Source: Coprosoma sp963632935
GTDB lineage: Bacteria; Bacillota_I; Bacilli_A; RF39; UBA660
Direction of reading: 5' to 3'
Length of the DNA stretch: 28,987 nt
Assembly (NCBI GenBank): GCA_963632935.1
Contig: CAVGWA010000018.1
Coordinates: 1-28,987, forward strand
The notes below the pieces were generated by a model, which worked only from the letters and a program-made list of their open reading frames with translations, was not told where the DNA came from and searched no databases. Position numbers and translations under genes: made by a program. This document shows, one piece after another, positions 8,169 to 15,252 of the stretch; the stretch's first letter is position 1, and each line of letters begins with the position of its first letter.

Positions 8169-8789
8169 ATGCAAGATTTATTTTATATGTTATTAGGGGT
8201 TGCAGTTATAGTATTACCCATTTATTTGATTATTAAAGCAATAAAGAATAAAAGTGGTAAAGAAAATAGAAATAATGATTTAGTAGATGTGGCTAAAAAA
8301 GAAAAAGTTGAAATAAAAAAAGAAATGCCAATAGTTAAGGAAAAGAAAGTTAAAGTATTAAAATTAACTGACATTACTCATATTGAGGGAATAAGCAGTT
8401 TACGAGAAGAAGAAAAATGCGAATTAAATGTTAATGATAACGATTTAATAGTTGTAAGTAATATAGGTAATTTTAATATATCATTAGATAGAATTGTAAA
8501 TGCGGGTATATTAAGCAAAAAAGAAATGGAAAGCAAGAATAAAAGTGTTTTAGGTAGAGCAATGGTTGGCAGTTTGGTAGGTTTAGGTTTTATAGGTGCT
8601 TTATCTGGTATAGGTCAAAAAGTTAAAAAGAAATATAATTACTTTTTGGTTATAAATTATAAAGATAAGAATACCGAAGAAATTAAATTGTTAGTATTTG
8701 GTTTAGGAAAATATAGCAGTGTTGGAAAGTTATTTGTTGATAGATTAACTAAAAGATTAAGTAATGAAAAGGTCAATATTGATTTATAG
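8169..8789 (+). CDS. membrane-anchored protein with PH-like domain, function unknown
   Basis: 206 aa. One membrane helix spans residues ~5-24, followed by a Lys/Glu-rich linker to ~65. The soluble domain from ~66 has the strand pattern LNVNDNDLIVVSN ... ISLDRIVNAGILSK. A Gly-rich hydrophobic hairpin (128-149, SVLGRAMVGSLVGLGFIGAL) is followed by KYNYFLVINYKD. This layout is seen in bacterial PH-like domain proteins with an inserted glycine-zipper hairpin. The domain call is tentative. An AGAGGTG ribosome site precedes the ATG. It lies in the cargo operon between the DUF4268 gene and the macro/KAP genes, so it may place the system at the membrane. Confidence 0.7.
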   Translation: MQDLFYMLLGVAVIVLPIYLIIKAIKNKSGKENRNNDLVDVAKKEKVEIKKEMPIVKEKKVKVLKLTDITHIEGISSLREEEKCELNVNDNDLIVVSNIGNFNISLDRIVNAGILSKKEMESKNKSVLGRAMVGSLVGLGFIGALSGIGQKVKKKYNYFLVINYKDKNTEEIKLLVFGLGKYSSVGKLFVDRLTKRLSNEKVNIDL

Positions 8790-8806
8790 TAGTTTTAAGG
8801 TAGTTG

Positions 8807-8844
8807 AGGTAATTTAGTATAGATTATATTAGATTACCTTTTTT
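8807..8844 (+). terminator. terminator after the PH-like gene
   Basis: AGGTAAT (8807-8813) pairs with ATTACCT (8833-8839), extended by wobble pairs, followed by TTTTTT. It would separate the first two cargo genes from the macro/KAP part, or act as an attenuator. Confidence 0.6.
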
Positions 8845-8907
8845 AGTAAAATTTGCGAGGAATAAGCAGTAAATAAAGTAAGATTATAAGATAAGGTTGT
8901 TGATAGT

Positions 8908-9162
8908 ATGAGTATTTTAGATAAGATAGTAAAGTTTATTGGTTATATAGGTGTGCCTAAGAAAAGAAGATTAGATTATTATTTTGAAAAGATAATAAGT
9001 GATAGGACAGGCTTTAATGTAAATAAAATAGATATGTTATATGCTGAGAAAAGTAATATTGATGTTAATAATGAGTTTGATAGTTTTATATTTAATTATA
9101 TGGGCTTAACATATAAGTTAATTGGCAATAAGTTAAGTATAATAGAATATTTTATTATATAA
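8908..9162 (+). CDS. small hypothetical protein
   Basis: 84 aa, no recognised family. The N-terminus is basic and hydrophobic (DKIVKFIGYIGVPKKRRLDYYF) and the C-terminus is strand-rich (FIFNYMGLTYKLIGNKLSIIEYF). The ribosome site is weak (AAGG about 12 nt upstream). Codon use matches the rest of the element. It is 19 bp before the macro-domain gene and in the same direction, so the two are probably co-translated. A partner role to the macro or KAP protein is possible but not shown. Confidence 0.6.
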   Translation: MSILDKIVKFIGYIGVPKKRRLDYYFEKIISDRTGFNVNKIDMLYAEKSNIDVNNEFDSFIFNYMGLTYKLIGNKLSIIEYFII

Positions 9163-9181
9163 TAGATTTAGGTGGTGTGCT

Positions 9182-9685
9182 ATGAGTAAGTTAGATATAG
9201 TAAGTGGTAATATATTTAATTATTTAGATAATAAAGATTTAATGGTAAATAGTGCTAATAAGTATATGACATATGGTAGTGGTGTTTGTGGTGCTATATA
9301 TAAATTAGCAGATAAAGATTTATTAGAAGAATATTGTAAGAATAATTATAGTGAATATATGAAAGTTAATGAGGTAAGAATTACCCCAGGTTTTAATTTG
9401 TGTATAGATATACTGCATATATATTGCCCTAAAAGTTATGAAAGCAAAGAACCATTAAAAGAGTTGTTAGATAGTTATAATAAAATATTTGAGTGTGCGG
9501 CAGAAAAAGGTTATAAAAATATAGTATCTGTTAGTATAGGTACTGGCATACACGGTTATAAACATATTGATATAGCAAAAGATGTTGTAATTAGATTAAA
9601 AGAATTAGTTAATAAGTATGATATTAGTTTTACATTGATATTACCTAATGAAGAAATAAAGGAAATATATAGTAATTTACTATAA
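9182..9685 (+). CDS. macro-domain (ADP-ribose-binding) protein
   Basis: 167 aa, essentially one macro domain. Visible motifs are the adenosine-side loop VNSANKYMTYGSGVCGAIY (residues 22-40) with the conserved N26 and the Gly-rich turn, ITPGFNL with ILHIYCPK, and the diphosphate loop SIGTGIHGY (118-126). The family binds ADP-ribose or its derivatives and often removes ADP-ribose from proteins or nucleic acids. No ADP-ribosyltransferase or SIR2 gene is visible in the element. GGTGGTG gives a clear ribosome site. It lies 41 bp before the KAP NTPase in the same direction. Confidence 0.88.
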   Translation: MSKLDIVSGNIFNYLDNKDLMVNSANKYMTYGSGVCGAIYKLADKDLLEEYCKNNYSEYMKVNEVRITPGFNLCIDILHIYCPKSYESKEPLKELLDSYNKIFECAAEKGYKNIVSVSIGTGIHGYKHIDIAKDVVIRLKELVNKYDISFTLILPNEEIKEIYSNLL

Positions 9686-9726
9686 GAACATAAGTTTTTA
9701 TAGTATAATATTATGTGGGTGGTGTT

Positions 9727-11667
9727 ATGCAAAGATATTTAACTGAGAAGGAAATAACAAATGAATTGGATGATTATATTTACAATGTTAGCATTAAATA
9801 TGCTGTATTGTTAAATGGTGGTTGGGGAAGTGGTAAAACATACTTCATCGAAGATTATATAAAAAAATTAGAAGAAAAATACGAATTAAATAAAAATGAT
9901 AAAACAACTAAATATAAAAAACCTGTATATGTATCGTTGTATGGGTTAAGTGATATATCAGAATTGAAAAATAAAATTGCATTATCGCTTATAAAGAATA
10001 AAAAAATAAAGCAACTAATGCCTTTTCTAGATGTTGGTATAGAAATAGGAAGCGATTTAGCTTCTAAACATACTTTTATTCAAAATTCGGATAGTAAATT
10101 TAAGAGAATAATAAGGGCATTACATAAAATAGATAACTTAATAATATTCTTTGATGACTTAGAAAGATGCAATATAAATATAAATACTGTTTTAGGATAT
10201 ATAAATGAATTAGTTGAACATAACAATGTTAAAGTTGTTTTAGTTGCAGACGAATCTAAAATTGGTAAAGTTAATTTTGAAAAAAATGTAGAACTGAAAT
10301 ATATGGTGGCTTTATCAGATAAAATTAAATACCCAAGAGAAAAATCAAAATATTCTTTTGAAAATACAACTAATGATGTTGATAAATCATTAACTAAGGA
10401 AGAAATAGTTAAAAGAACAAGACAATTATTTGATAAAGACAAAATTTATAGAGAAATGAAAGAAAAACTTATCGGAAAAATTGTTTATTATCGTGCAAAT
10501 ATTGAAGATGTATATGATGTGTTTGTTAATAATATTATAACCAATCAAGAAGCAAAGGAAACTGCAATTAGAAATAAAGAAAAAATTTTAAAACAATTTG
10601 AAAATAATAACTATTATAATTTAAGGACATTACAATTTATATTTCAAGCGTTTAATAGAATTGTCGTTGAAACAATTAGCATTATTGATTTAGAAGATAT
10701 AAAATATAATTATTTAAATGATTTATTATCCTATTGCACAATTAAATCTATAAAATTAAAACAAGGAGAAAACACATATAATTGGGAGCAAAATCAAAAG
10801 TTTGGTACCGTTTATTTAGGTAATGAAATCTCAGATTATATATATAAAAATTTTGTTGTTGGCTTTAAATTTGTTGATGATTATTTATTAAATTCCCATT
10901 TAGATAAAGCATATATAAAAGAAACTTTAAGTGAATACAAAAAAATAACATTAAACGAAAATAATAATCCTAACGACCCTTTATATAAATTAAAAACTTG
11001 GTGGCTAATATCAGAACAAGATTTAAATGATATTATTGATGATTTAATAATTAGAATTAAAGATAATGATTATGACTTAGAAATGTATTCTAAAATAGTT
11101 AGTTATCTATCTCGTATAGAGGAAATGGATGTTTGTGTAGAAAAAATTAAAATCGCAATAAAAGGACTTGAAAAAAATATTAGTGAAAATAAAGTTAATG
11201 GACAATATTGTGAGGACAGATTATTTGATGGAACTAAGGAAACTGTTGAGATCTATAATAAAAATATTATGAATATTAAGAAATTAGTTGATAAAAAGGA
11301 AATTGATGACAATTTAAAAGATTTAAATGATATATATGATAGTTATAAATGGGGAGAATTATTTAAAGAGTATTGTGAGAAAAATAATGGTAAATTTTTA
11401 AATCAAAAACATTTTGCAGATGCATTGAATATTGATTTTATATTATCTAACATTAAAGATAAAGATATAGAACAAGTTTATGAGTTTTGGTATTCTTTAC
11501 AAAAAATATATAATTTTTCTAATATAAAAGAGTATTATGAAAATGATAAGGAAATGCTGATAAATTTAAAAAACAGTCTTTCTCAGATTGATAACGTAGA
11601 TAAAGTGAAAAAATTTGTAGTTAATAAAATAATTGATTTTTTAGAACAAGTAATAGAATTATTATAG
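9727..11667 (+). CDS. KAP-type P-loop NTPase
   Basis: 646 aa. Walker A GGWGSGKT is at residues 31-38, and Walker B LIIFFDDLERC at ~138-148 carries the DD-L-E-R pattern typical of KAP family NTPases. A further strand, KVVLVADESKI, holds the sensor-like position. Only about 100 residues separate the Walker boxes, and I see no membrane helices there, unlike many KAP proteins. The long C-terminal part is helical and charged. KAP NTPases include the plasmid phage-exclusion protein PifA, so a defence role is plausible but inferred. The ATG at 9727 follows GGTGGTG; an ATG at 9715 would overlap it. Confidence 0.82.
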   Translation: MQRYLTEKEITNELDDYIYNVSIKYAVLLNGGWGSGKTYFIEDYIKKLEEKYELNKNDKTTKYKKPVYVSLYGLSDISELKNKIALSLIKNKKIKQLMPFLDVGIEIGSDLASKHTFIQNSDSKFKRIIRALHKIDNLIIFFDDLERCNININTVLGYINELVEHNNVKVVLVADESKIGKVNFEKNVELKYMVALSDKIKYPREKSKYSFENTTNDVDKSLTKEEIVKRTRQLFDKDKIYREMKEKLIGKIVYYRANIEDVYDVFVNNIITNQEAKETAIRNKEKILKQFENNNYYNLRTLQFIFQAFNRIVVETISIIDLEDIKYNYLNDLLSYCTIKSIKLKQGENTYNWEQNQKFGTVYLGNEISDYIYKNFVVGFKFVDDYLLNSHLDKAYIKETLSEYKKITLNENNNPNDPLYKLKTWWLISEQDLNDIIDDLIIRIKDNDYDLEMYSKIVSYLSRIEEMDVCVEKIKIAIKGLEKNISENKVNGQYCEDRLFDGTKETVEIYNKNIMNIKKLVDKKEIDDNLKDLNDIYDSYKWGELFKEYCEKNNGKFLNQKHFADALNIDFILSNIKDKDIEQVYEFWYSLQKIYNFSNIKEYYENDKEMLINLKNSLSQIDNVDKVKKFVVNKIIDFLEQVIELL

Positions 11668-11691
11668 TATTTAAAAATGTATAGGTTTATA

Positions 11692-11726
11692 AAGACTTAG
11701 ATTTTAATAGAATTTAAGTCTTTTTT
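11692..11726 (+). terminator. terminator of the cargo operon
   Basis: AAGACTTAGATT (11692-11703) pairs with AATTTAAGTCTT (11711-11722), with one G-U pair, and ends in six T residues, 24 bp after the KAP stop. Confidence 0.88.
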
Positions 11727-11733
11727 ATATTGT

Positions 11734-11823
11734 TAAAAGTCATATATTCATTTTTTAAATATTTAGAAAGTTTTACCACTTTTTCAAATAAACGGCTCGT
11801 ATCTTTTGTAAAAGTCATATATT
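11734..11823. repeat. two 15-bp direct repeats before the resolvase operon
   Basis: TAAAAGTCATATATT occurs at 11734-11748 and again at 11809-11823, 75 bp apart. The gap between the cargo terminator and the next gene is otherwise empty of genes. These may be binding sites for the small resolvase (a res-like site) or for a regulator. Confidence 0.6.
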
Positions 11824-11853
11824 ATATATTTTATGGTAAGGAGGTGTCATAAA

Positions 11854-12081
11854 ATGAAAGAAGATATTGCAAAGAATATTTTTGCTAATATATGCTGTGA
11901 TTTTAAAGATGTATTACTTGTAGGCATAGAAGAATGCAAAGAGAAATTTCCTTATTCTATTGCTTGTATAGATTTTATATATAATTTAAAAGAGCAAGGA
12001 ATAAATACATCATTAAATAGTTTTAGTGAAAATGTAAGATGTGAATTATACGAAGAATGTAAAAGATATTTAGTAAGGTAG
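11854..12081 (+). CDS. small hypothetical protein upstream of the resolvase
   Basis: 75 aa with no recognised family. The ATG at 11854 is chosen because the strong AAGGAGGTG site lies 8 nt upstream; an ATG at 11833 would include that site. The protein is acidic and rich in Cys (ICCDF, IEECKEKF, SIACIDF, VRCELYEEC). The Cys pattern does not form an obvious metal-binding pair. It is 6 bp ahead of the serine resolvase and in the same direction, so it is likely part of that operon. Confidence 0.7.
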   Translation: MKEDIAKNIFANICCDFKDVLLVGIEECKEKFPYSIACIDFIYNLKEQGINTSLNSFSENVRCELYEECKRYLVR

Positions 12082-12087
12082 GTTTAT

Positions 12088-12690
12088 ATGAAAAGTAAAA
12101 TATTTGGTTATGCTAGGGTTAGCAGCAAAGACCAAAATGAAGAAAGACAATTAGTAGCATTTAAAGAGTATGGCATAGATGAAAGAGATATTTATATTGA
12201 TAAGCAAAGTGGTAAGGATTTTAATAGAGAGCAATATAGCACTTTAAAACATATATTAAGAGAAAATGATTTGTTAGTTATTAAGTCCATAGATAGACTA
12301 GGTCGTAATTATGAAATGATAGTTAATGAGTGGAAAGATATAACTAAAAATATTAAAGCAGATATAGTCGTAATTGATATGCCTTTATTAGATACTAGGC
12401 AGAATAAGGATTTATTAGGAACTTTTATTAGTGATTTAGTATTACAAGTTTTGGGTTATGTGGCAGAACAAGATAGAACATTTATAAAGAAAATGCAAAA
12501 AGAAGGTATAGATGTTGCTAAAAATAATGGTGTCAAGTTTGGCAGGCCTAAAATAGAAAAACCACAGAACTTTGATAATGTGGTTAGTCGTTGGAAAAAT
12601 AAAGAGATTAAAAGTAAAGAAGCAATGGAATTATTAGGATTAAAACCTAATACTTTTTATAATATGGTTAGTTCTTATAATCAGATATAA
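12088..12690 (+). CDS. small serine resolvase/invertase
   Basis: A 200-aa serine recombinase of the Tn3/plasmid resolvase type. The catalytic serine is S12 in IFGYARVSS, with R10 beside it. R47 and the SIDRLGRN motif (D69, R70, R73) complete the active site. A helix-turn-helix lies at the C-terminus (SKEAMELLGLKPNTFYNMV). All key residues are present, so it should be active. Plasmid-like elements use such enzymes to resolve dimers or co-integrates; that fits an element with its own Rep-like gene. The gene ends in a 23-bp convergent overlap with the zinc-binding protein gene. Confidence 0.93.
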   Translation: MKSKIFGYARVSSKDQNEERQLVAFKEYGIDERDIYIDKQSGKDFNREQYSTLKHILRENDLLVIKSIDRLGRNYEMIVNEWKDITKNIKADIVVIDMPLLDTRQNKDLLGTFISDLVLQVLGYVAEQDRTFIKKMQKEGIDVAKNNGVKFGRPKIEKPQNFDNVVSRWKNKEIKSKEAMELLGLKPNTFYNMVSSYNQI

Positions 12691-13552
12691 GCTGTTCTAA
12701 TTTCTTTATGTCATTTTTAGTTATGTCTAAATTCTGTTTACATTTGCTTGTGATTTCGTTTTCTACAATTTCTTTAAATTCCCCAATAAATTTAATACTT
12801 TCTTCATCGTTTCTTTTCCTATATTTGCTTAAAAAATTGTCAGTTAATCTTCCTATTCTTTTATACTGTTTACTTTTCTCTAATGTTTTTATGGCATCGT
12901 AGCAGGTAGATTGTTGTTCGCATACAATTCTTGGTCTATCACAAAATTCTTTGTTTACTACTGTTGTAAGATAATATTTTCGACATAAATTTCTCTGACA
13001 TTTTTTTATATAAAATAAATTGTTTGAATTAAATATGCAATTCAGTATTATATACAATAGTTCTTTATCATTTTTATATATTCCTTTTTTACATAGAAAT
13101 AAATTATTTTCTTTTAATGGTTCTAAATTGTCGCTATTAAATAATTTTTTTTGTTTTAATTTTGGCTTAATATCATATAAGTCTGCATTGTCAAAATTAA
13201 GTGTTTTAATTTCTTTATTGTCTCTAATATTAACAGATATTGAACTATCATCATTTAATTTTATAGGGCTTTTTTTTATAGTTTGCGTTAAAGTATTTAT
13301 TTCAATATTATTAGCACACATATAGGCAAACCAAGTTTGTTTATTTATCGTACCTTCATACTTTTTAATATTATTTATTTTTTGAGAATAGTTATATATT
13401 CTATCTAATTCCTCTATATCTTCTTTATTTAAAGTGTCAAAAAATTTTGATATTTCATATCTTTTTGCATTTCCAATAGCAATTAAAGGCTGTAATTTTT
13501 TGTCATCAGAACTAATATTTTCTATATATTCAATTAAATTTTCAATTTTCAT
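12668..13552 (-). CDS. zinc-binding (Cys-cluster) protein of unknown function
   Basis: 294 aa. A Cys-rich segment near residues 180-215 (KKCQRNLCRKYYLTT, then EFCDRP, IVC and STC) resembles the zinc-binding core of DUF6076-type proteins found in Firmicute mobile elements. The N-terminal part is mixed helix and strand with no motif I recognise. The C-terminus is a charged helix (RKRNDEESIKFIGEFKEIVENEI). AAAGGAG gives a good ribosome site. It is transcribed away from the resolvase-like cassette and shares a 171-bp divergent region with it, so it could regulate that cassette. This role is inferred from position only. Confidence 0.65.
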   Translation of the reverse strand: MKIENLIEYIENISSDDKKLQPLIAIGNAKRYEISKFFDTLNKEDIEELDRIYNYSQKINNIKKYEGTINKQTWFAYMCANNIEINTLTQTIKKSPIKLNDDSSISVNIRDNKEIKTLNFDNADLYDIKPKLKQKKLFNSDNLEPLKENNLFLCKKGIYKNDKELLYIILNCIFNSNNLFYIKKCQRNLCRKYYLTTVVNKEFCDRPRIVCEQQSTCYDAIKTLEKSKQYKRIGRLTDNFLSKYRKRNDEESIKFIGEFKEIVENEITSKCKQNLDITKNDIKKLEQLISDYKN

Positions 13553-13723
13553 AATTGTATTTCTCCTTTATTTACAATGTGTCGACCACTTTTTGAAAAA
13601 ATAATTTCTCTTCTTAGGGATTATTTTACCACAAAATACTTTAAAATGGAATTAGTCAAAGGGAAATTATTTAAAATATTTGAAGTCGACTAATAATAAT
13701 TCCTTTTGATGAAAGGAGATAAT
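13553..13723. promoter_or_regulatory. divergent intergenic region before the resolvase-like cassette
   Basis: 171 bp between the minus-strand zinc-binding gene and the plus-strand cassette. It has GTCGAC at 13582-13587 and 13685-13690, one near each gene start, and an AT-rich middle. The cassette's AAAGGAG ribosome site lies at its right edge. I could not place a convincing -35/-10 pair. The paired hexamers may be protein-binding sites. Confidence 0.35.
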
Positions 13724-14155
13724 ATGAATATTGATAAAAATACGAATGTAGTTATTTACTTAACTGGTAATAAGAAAATGGATAACGCAATCAAAAAGTT
13801 TTGCAAAGATAAAAAACTAATTGTTGTTAAAGAATTTAGTCCTAAATTTGAAGAAAGTAATCAATATTGGAATTCTGTTATTTTTGAAATGTATTTCGAA
13901 TTATCGGAAATAAATAATAACTATGAAATTAAAAATATTATAACTTACGATTTAGATAACTTATCTTGGTGTACATACGACCAAGTAGCAATATCATTGA
14001 TGTTTTTTGATATAGGTGTTGATGTATTCACTTTAAAGGAAGGTAATATAAATCGAGAAGAAGTTATGAATATATATTTAAATATAAATGAAAAAGATTT
14101 ACAACCATTGAAAAAGTATTGGTTAAAAGATAAGGAGAAAAAGAAAAATGAATAA
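13724..14155 (+). CDS. degenerate serine-recombinase N-domain protein A
   Basis: 143 aa. The layout follows the resolvase catalytic domain of the integrase encoded 1.1 kb downstream: first strand NVVIYLTGN (integrase VALYIRLS), helix ending KFCKDKKLIVVKEFS, then IITYDLDNLSWC (integrase IITKDLSRMGR) and DVFTLKEGNI. The active site is lost: residue 14 is T for the conserved Arg, 16 is N for the catalytic Ser, and neither Arg of the SRMGR motif remains. No DNA-binding domain follows. The ATG at 13724 has AAAGGAG 7 nt upstream. First of three tandem paralogues; overlaps the next by 8 bp. The relationship is judged by eye. Confidence 0.6.
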   Translation: MNIDKNTNVVIYLTGNKKMDNAIKKFCKDKKLIVVKEFSPKFEESNQYWNSVIFEMYFELSEINNNYEIKNIITYDLDNLSWCTYDQVAISLMFFDIGVDVFTLKEGNINREEVMNIYLNINEKDLQPLKKYWLKDKEKKKNE

Positions 14156-14576
14156 TAATAAAAGTCAGAAAAATGTTGTAATCTATGCTTTATATAGTGA
14201 AGAATATAATAACTATTGTAATTTGCTTAGTGAAGATATAGAAAAAGAAAAAGAAATAAAAAGATATTGTGAAGTTAAAGGCTATAAGGTTGTGGATATA
14301 TTTAGAAATAATAAATCTGATTACATCCCTTATAAATTAAAACATCTTTTAGAGATCATATATAAATATCAAACAATTCATTATGTCGGTGGTAGTCTGA
14401 CAAAAATTAGTAAGGTTATATTTTATGATATTTATGACTTATGCAGTAATATTAGTGAATTTAATGTGATATTTGAAATGTTTGATTTCGACAATATAGA
14501 AATAGAAACTATAAAACAGGGGAAAATTTTAAAAAATTCTTTTAAAGAATTGGAGGATAAAAAAAATGAAAAATAA
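14148..14576 (+). CDS. degenerate serine-recombinase N-domain protein B
   Basis: 142 aa, paralogous in layout to its two neighbours: NVVIYALYSEE, IKRYCEVKGYKVVDIF, HYVGGSLTKISKV, and the closing IEIETIKQGKI. Residue S17 may match the catalytic serine position, but the neighbouring Arg is L15 and the two Arg of the SRMGR motif are replaced (SLTKISK). It is therefore unlikely to be a working recombinase. It lacks the recombinase and zinc-ribbon domains of large serine integrases. It overlaps the previous gene by 8 bp and the next by 11 bp, so the three are co-translated and probably made in similar amounts. Confidence 0.6.
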   Translation: MNNNKSQKNVVIYALYSEEYNNYCNLLSEDIEKEKEIKRYCEVKGYKVVDIFRNNKSDYIPYKLKHLLEIIYKYQTIHYVGGSLTKISKVIFYDIYDLCSNISEFNVIFEMFDFDNIEIETIKQGKILKNSFKELEDKKNEK

Positions 14577-15045
14577 AGAGTTAGAAAAAGTTTCAAAAAG
14601 AAATCCTATTGCTTTATATATTAGATATGAAGAAGGAAATTTAAATCAAATGATGAAAAAAGTAGAAATTTTGGAAAATTATTGTGAAGAAAATAATTAC
14701 GAAATTGTTAAAAAATATTTTGATTATGAAAAAGATAGTTGGCAATACTTTTCTAATACTATGAGAAACCTTCTAAGAGATATAGGTAGTAGTGATTACA
14801 ACACCATTATTGCGTGTGATGTTCAAGATTTTTCAAATGATTTAGATAAAATTTTAGTAATGTATAAAATATTTGATGATGAAGATATGGGGATTAAAAC
14901 AATCAATCAAGGAATAATTGGTGATGATATGTTGATTGGCAGCACTTGTTTTATAAATGCTTTGCAGAAGGAAGAGTTATACGAGCCTAGAATTGTGTAT
15001 AAAGATAATGGTGAAGTTGAGGATAGAACAGAAAGTATATTTTAA
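14566..15045 (+). CDS. degenerate serine-recombinase N-domain protein C
   Basis: 159 aa and the clearest of the three: NPIALYIRYEEGN aligns with the integrase's NVALYIRLSREDGD, keeping the Arg (R20) but replacing the catalytic Ser with E22. NTMRNLLRDIGSSDYNTII aligns with PSWKRLIADIDSGKVNTII, and CDVQDFSND with KDLSRMGRD, losing both catalytic Arg. MGIKTINQG corresponds to GIRYIAIND. The last ~30 residues are acidic. The fold and interfaces may be kept while chemistry is gone. A ribosome site (TTGGAGG) lies inside gene B. The integrase gene starts about 200 bp downstream. Confidence 0.65.
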   Translation: MKNKELEKVSKRNPIALYIRYEEGNLNQMMKKVEILENYCEENNYEIVKKYFDYEKDSWQYFSNTMRNLLRDIGSSDYNTIIACDVQDFSNDLDKILVMYKIFDDEDMGIKTINQGIIGDDMLIGSTCFINALQKEELYEPRIVYKDNGEVEDRTESIF

Positions 15046-15098
15046 CCTATAAGAATTATAGATTAAAGTAAATCATAAAGTTAATTAGGTGGTTCACT

Positions 15099-15203
15099 AT
15101 GAAAATTATCAATGTTTTCAATGAAAATGGAAAGACACTTCAACAAATAATGGAGGAATTCTTGATAGACTATTGTTTAGAGATTGGTTCTTTTAGTAAA
15201 TAA
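15099..15203 (+). CDS. 34-aa microprotein between resolvase-like cassette and integrase
   Basis: A short ORF starting MKIINVFNENGKTLQQIMEEF and ending IGSFSK. A ribosome site (AGGTGG) lies 6 nt upstream. The pattern of a strand, NENGKTL turn and amphipathic helix looks like a real folded or partner-binding peptide. I recall similar short ORFs ahead of serine recombinase genes in Firmicute elements, but this is memory, not a search. It could be a regulator or directionality partner of the integrase. Confidence 0.6.
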   Translation: MKIINVFNENGKTLQQIMEEFLIDYCLEIGSFSK

Positions 15204-15252
15204 TACTATAATAATATTTGTTAATGTGTCCTACCGAGAAAGGAGTTAAAGT

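Noticed and set aside
11734..11823. CRISPR-like repeats
   Set aside because: Only two 15-bp copies, far apart, with no cas genes.
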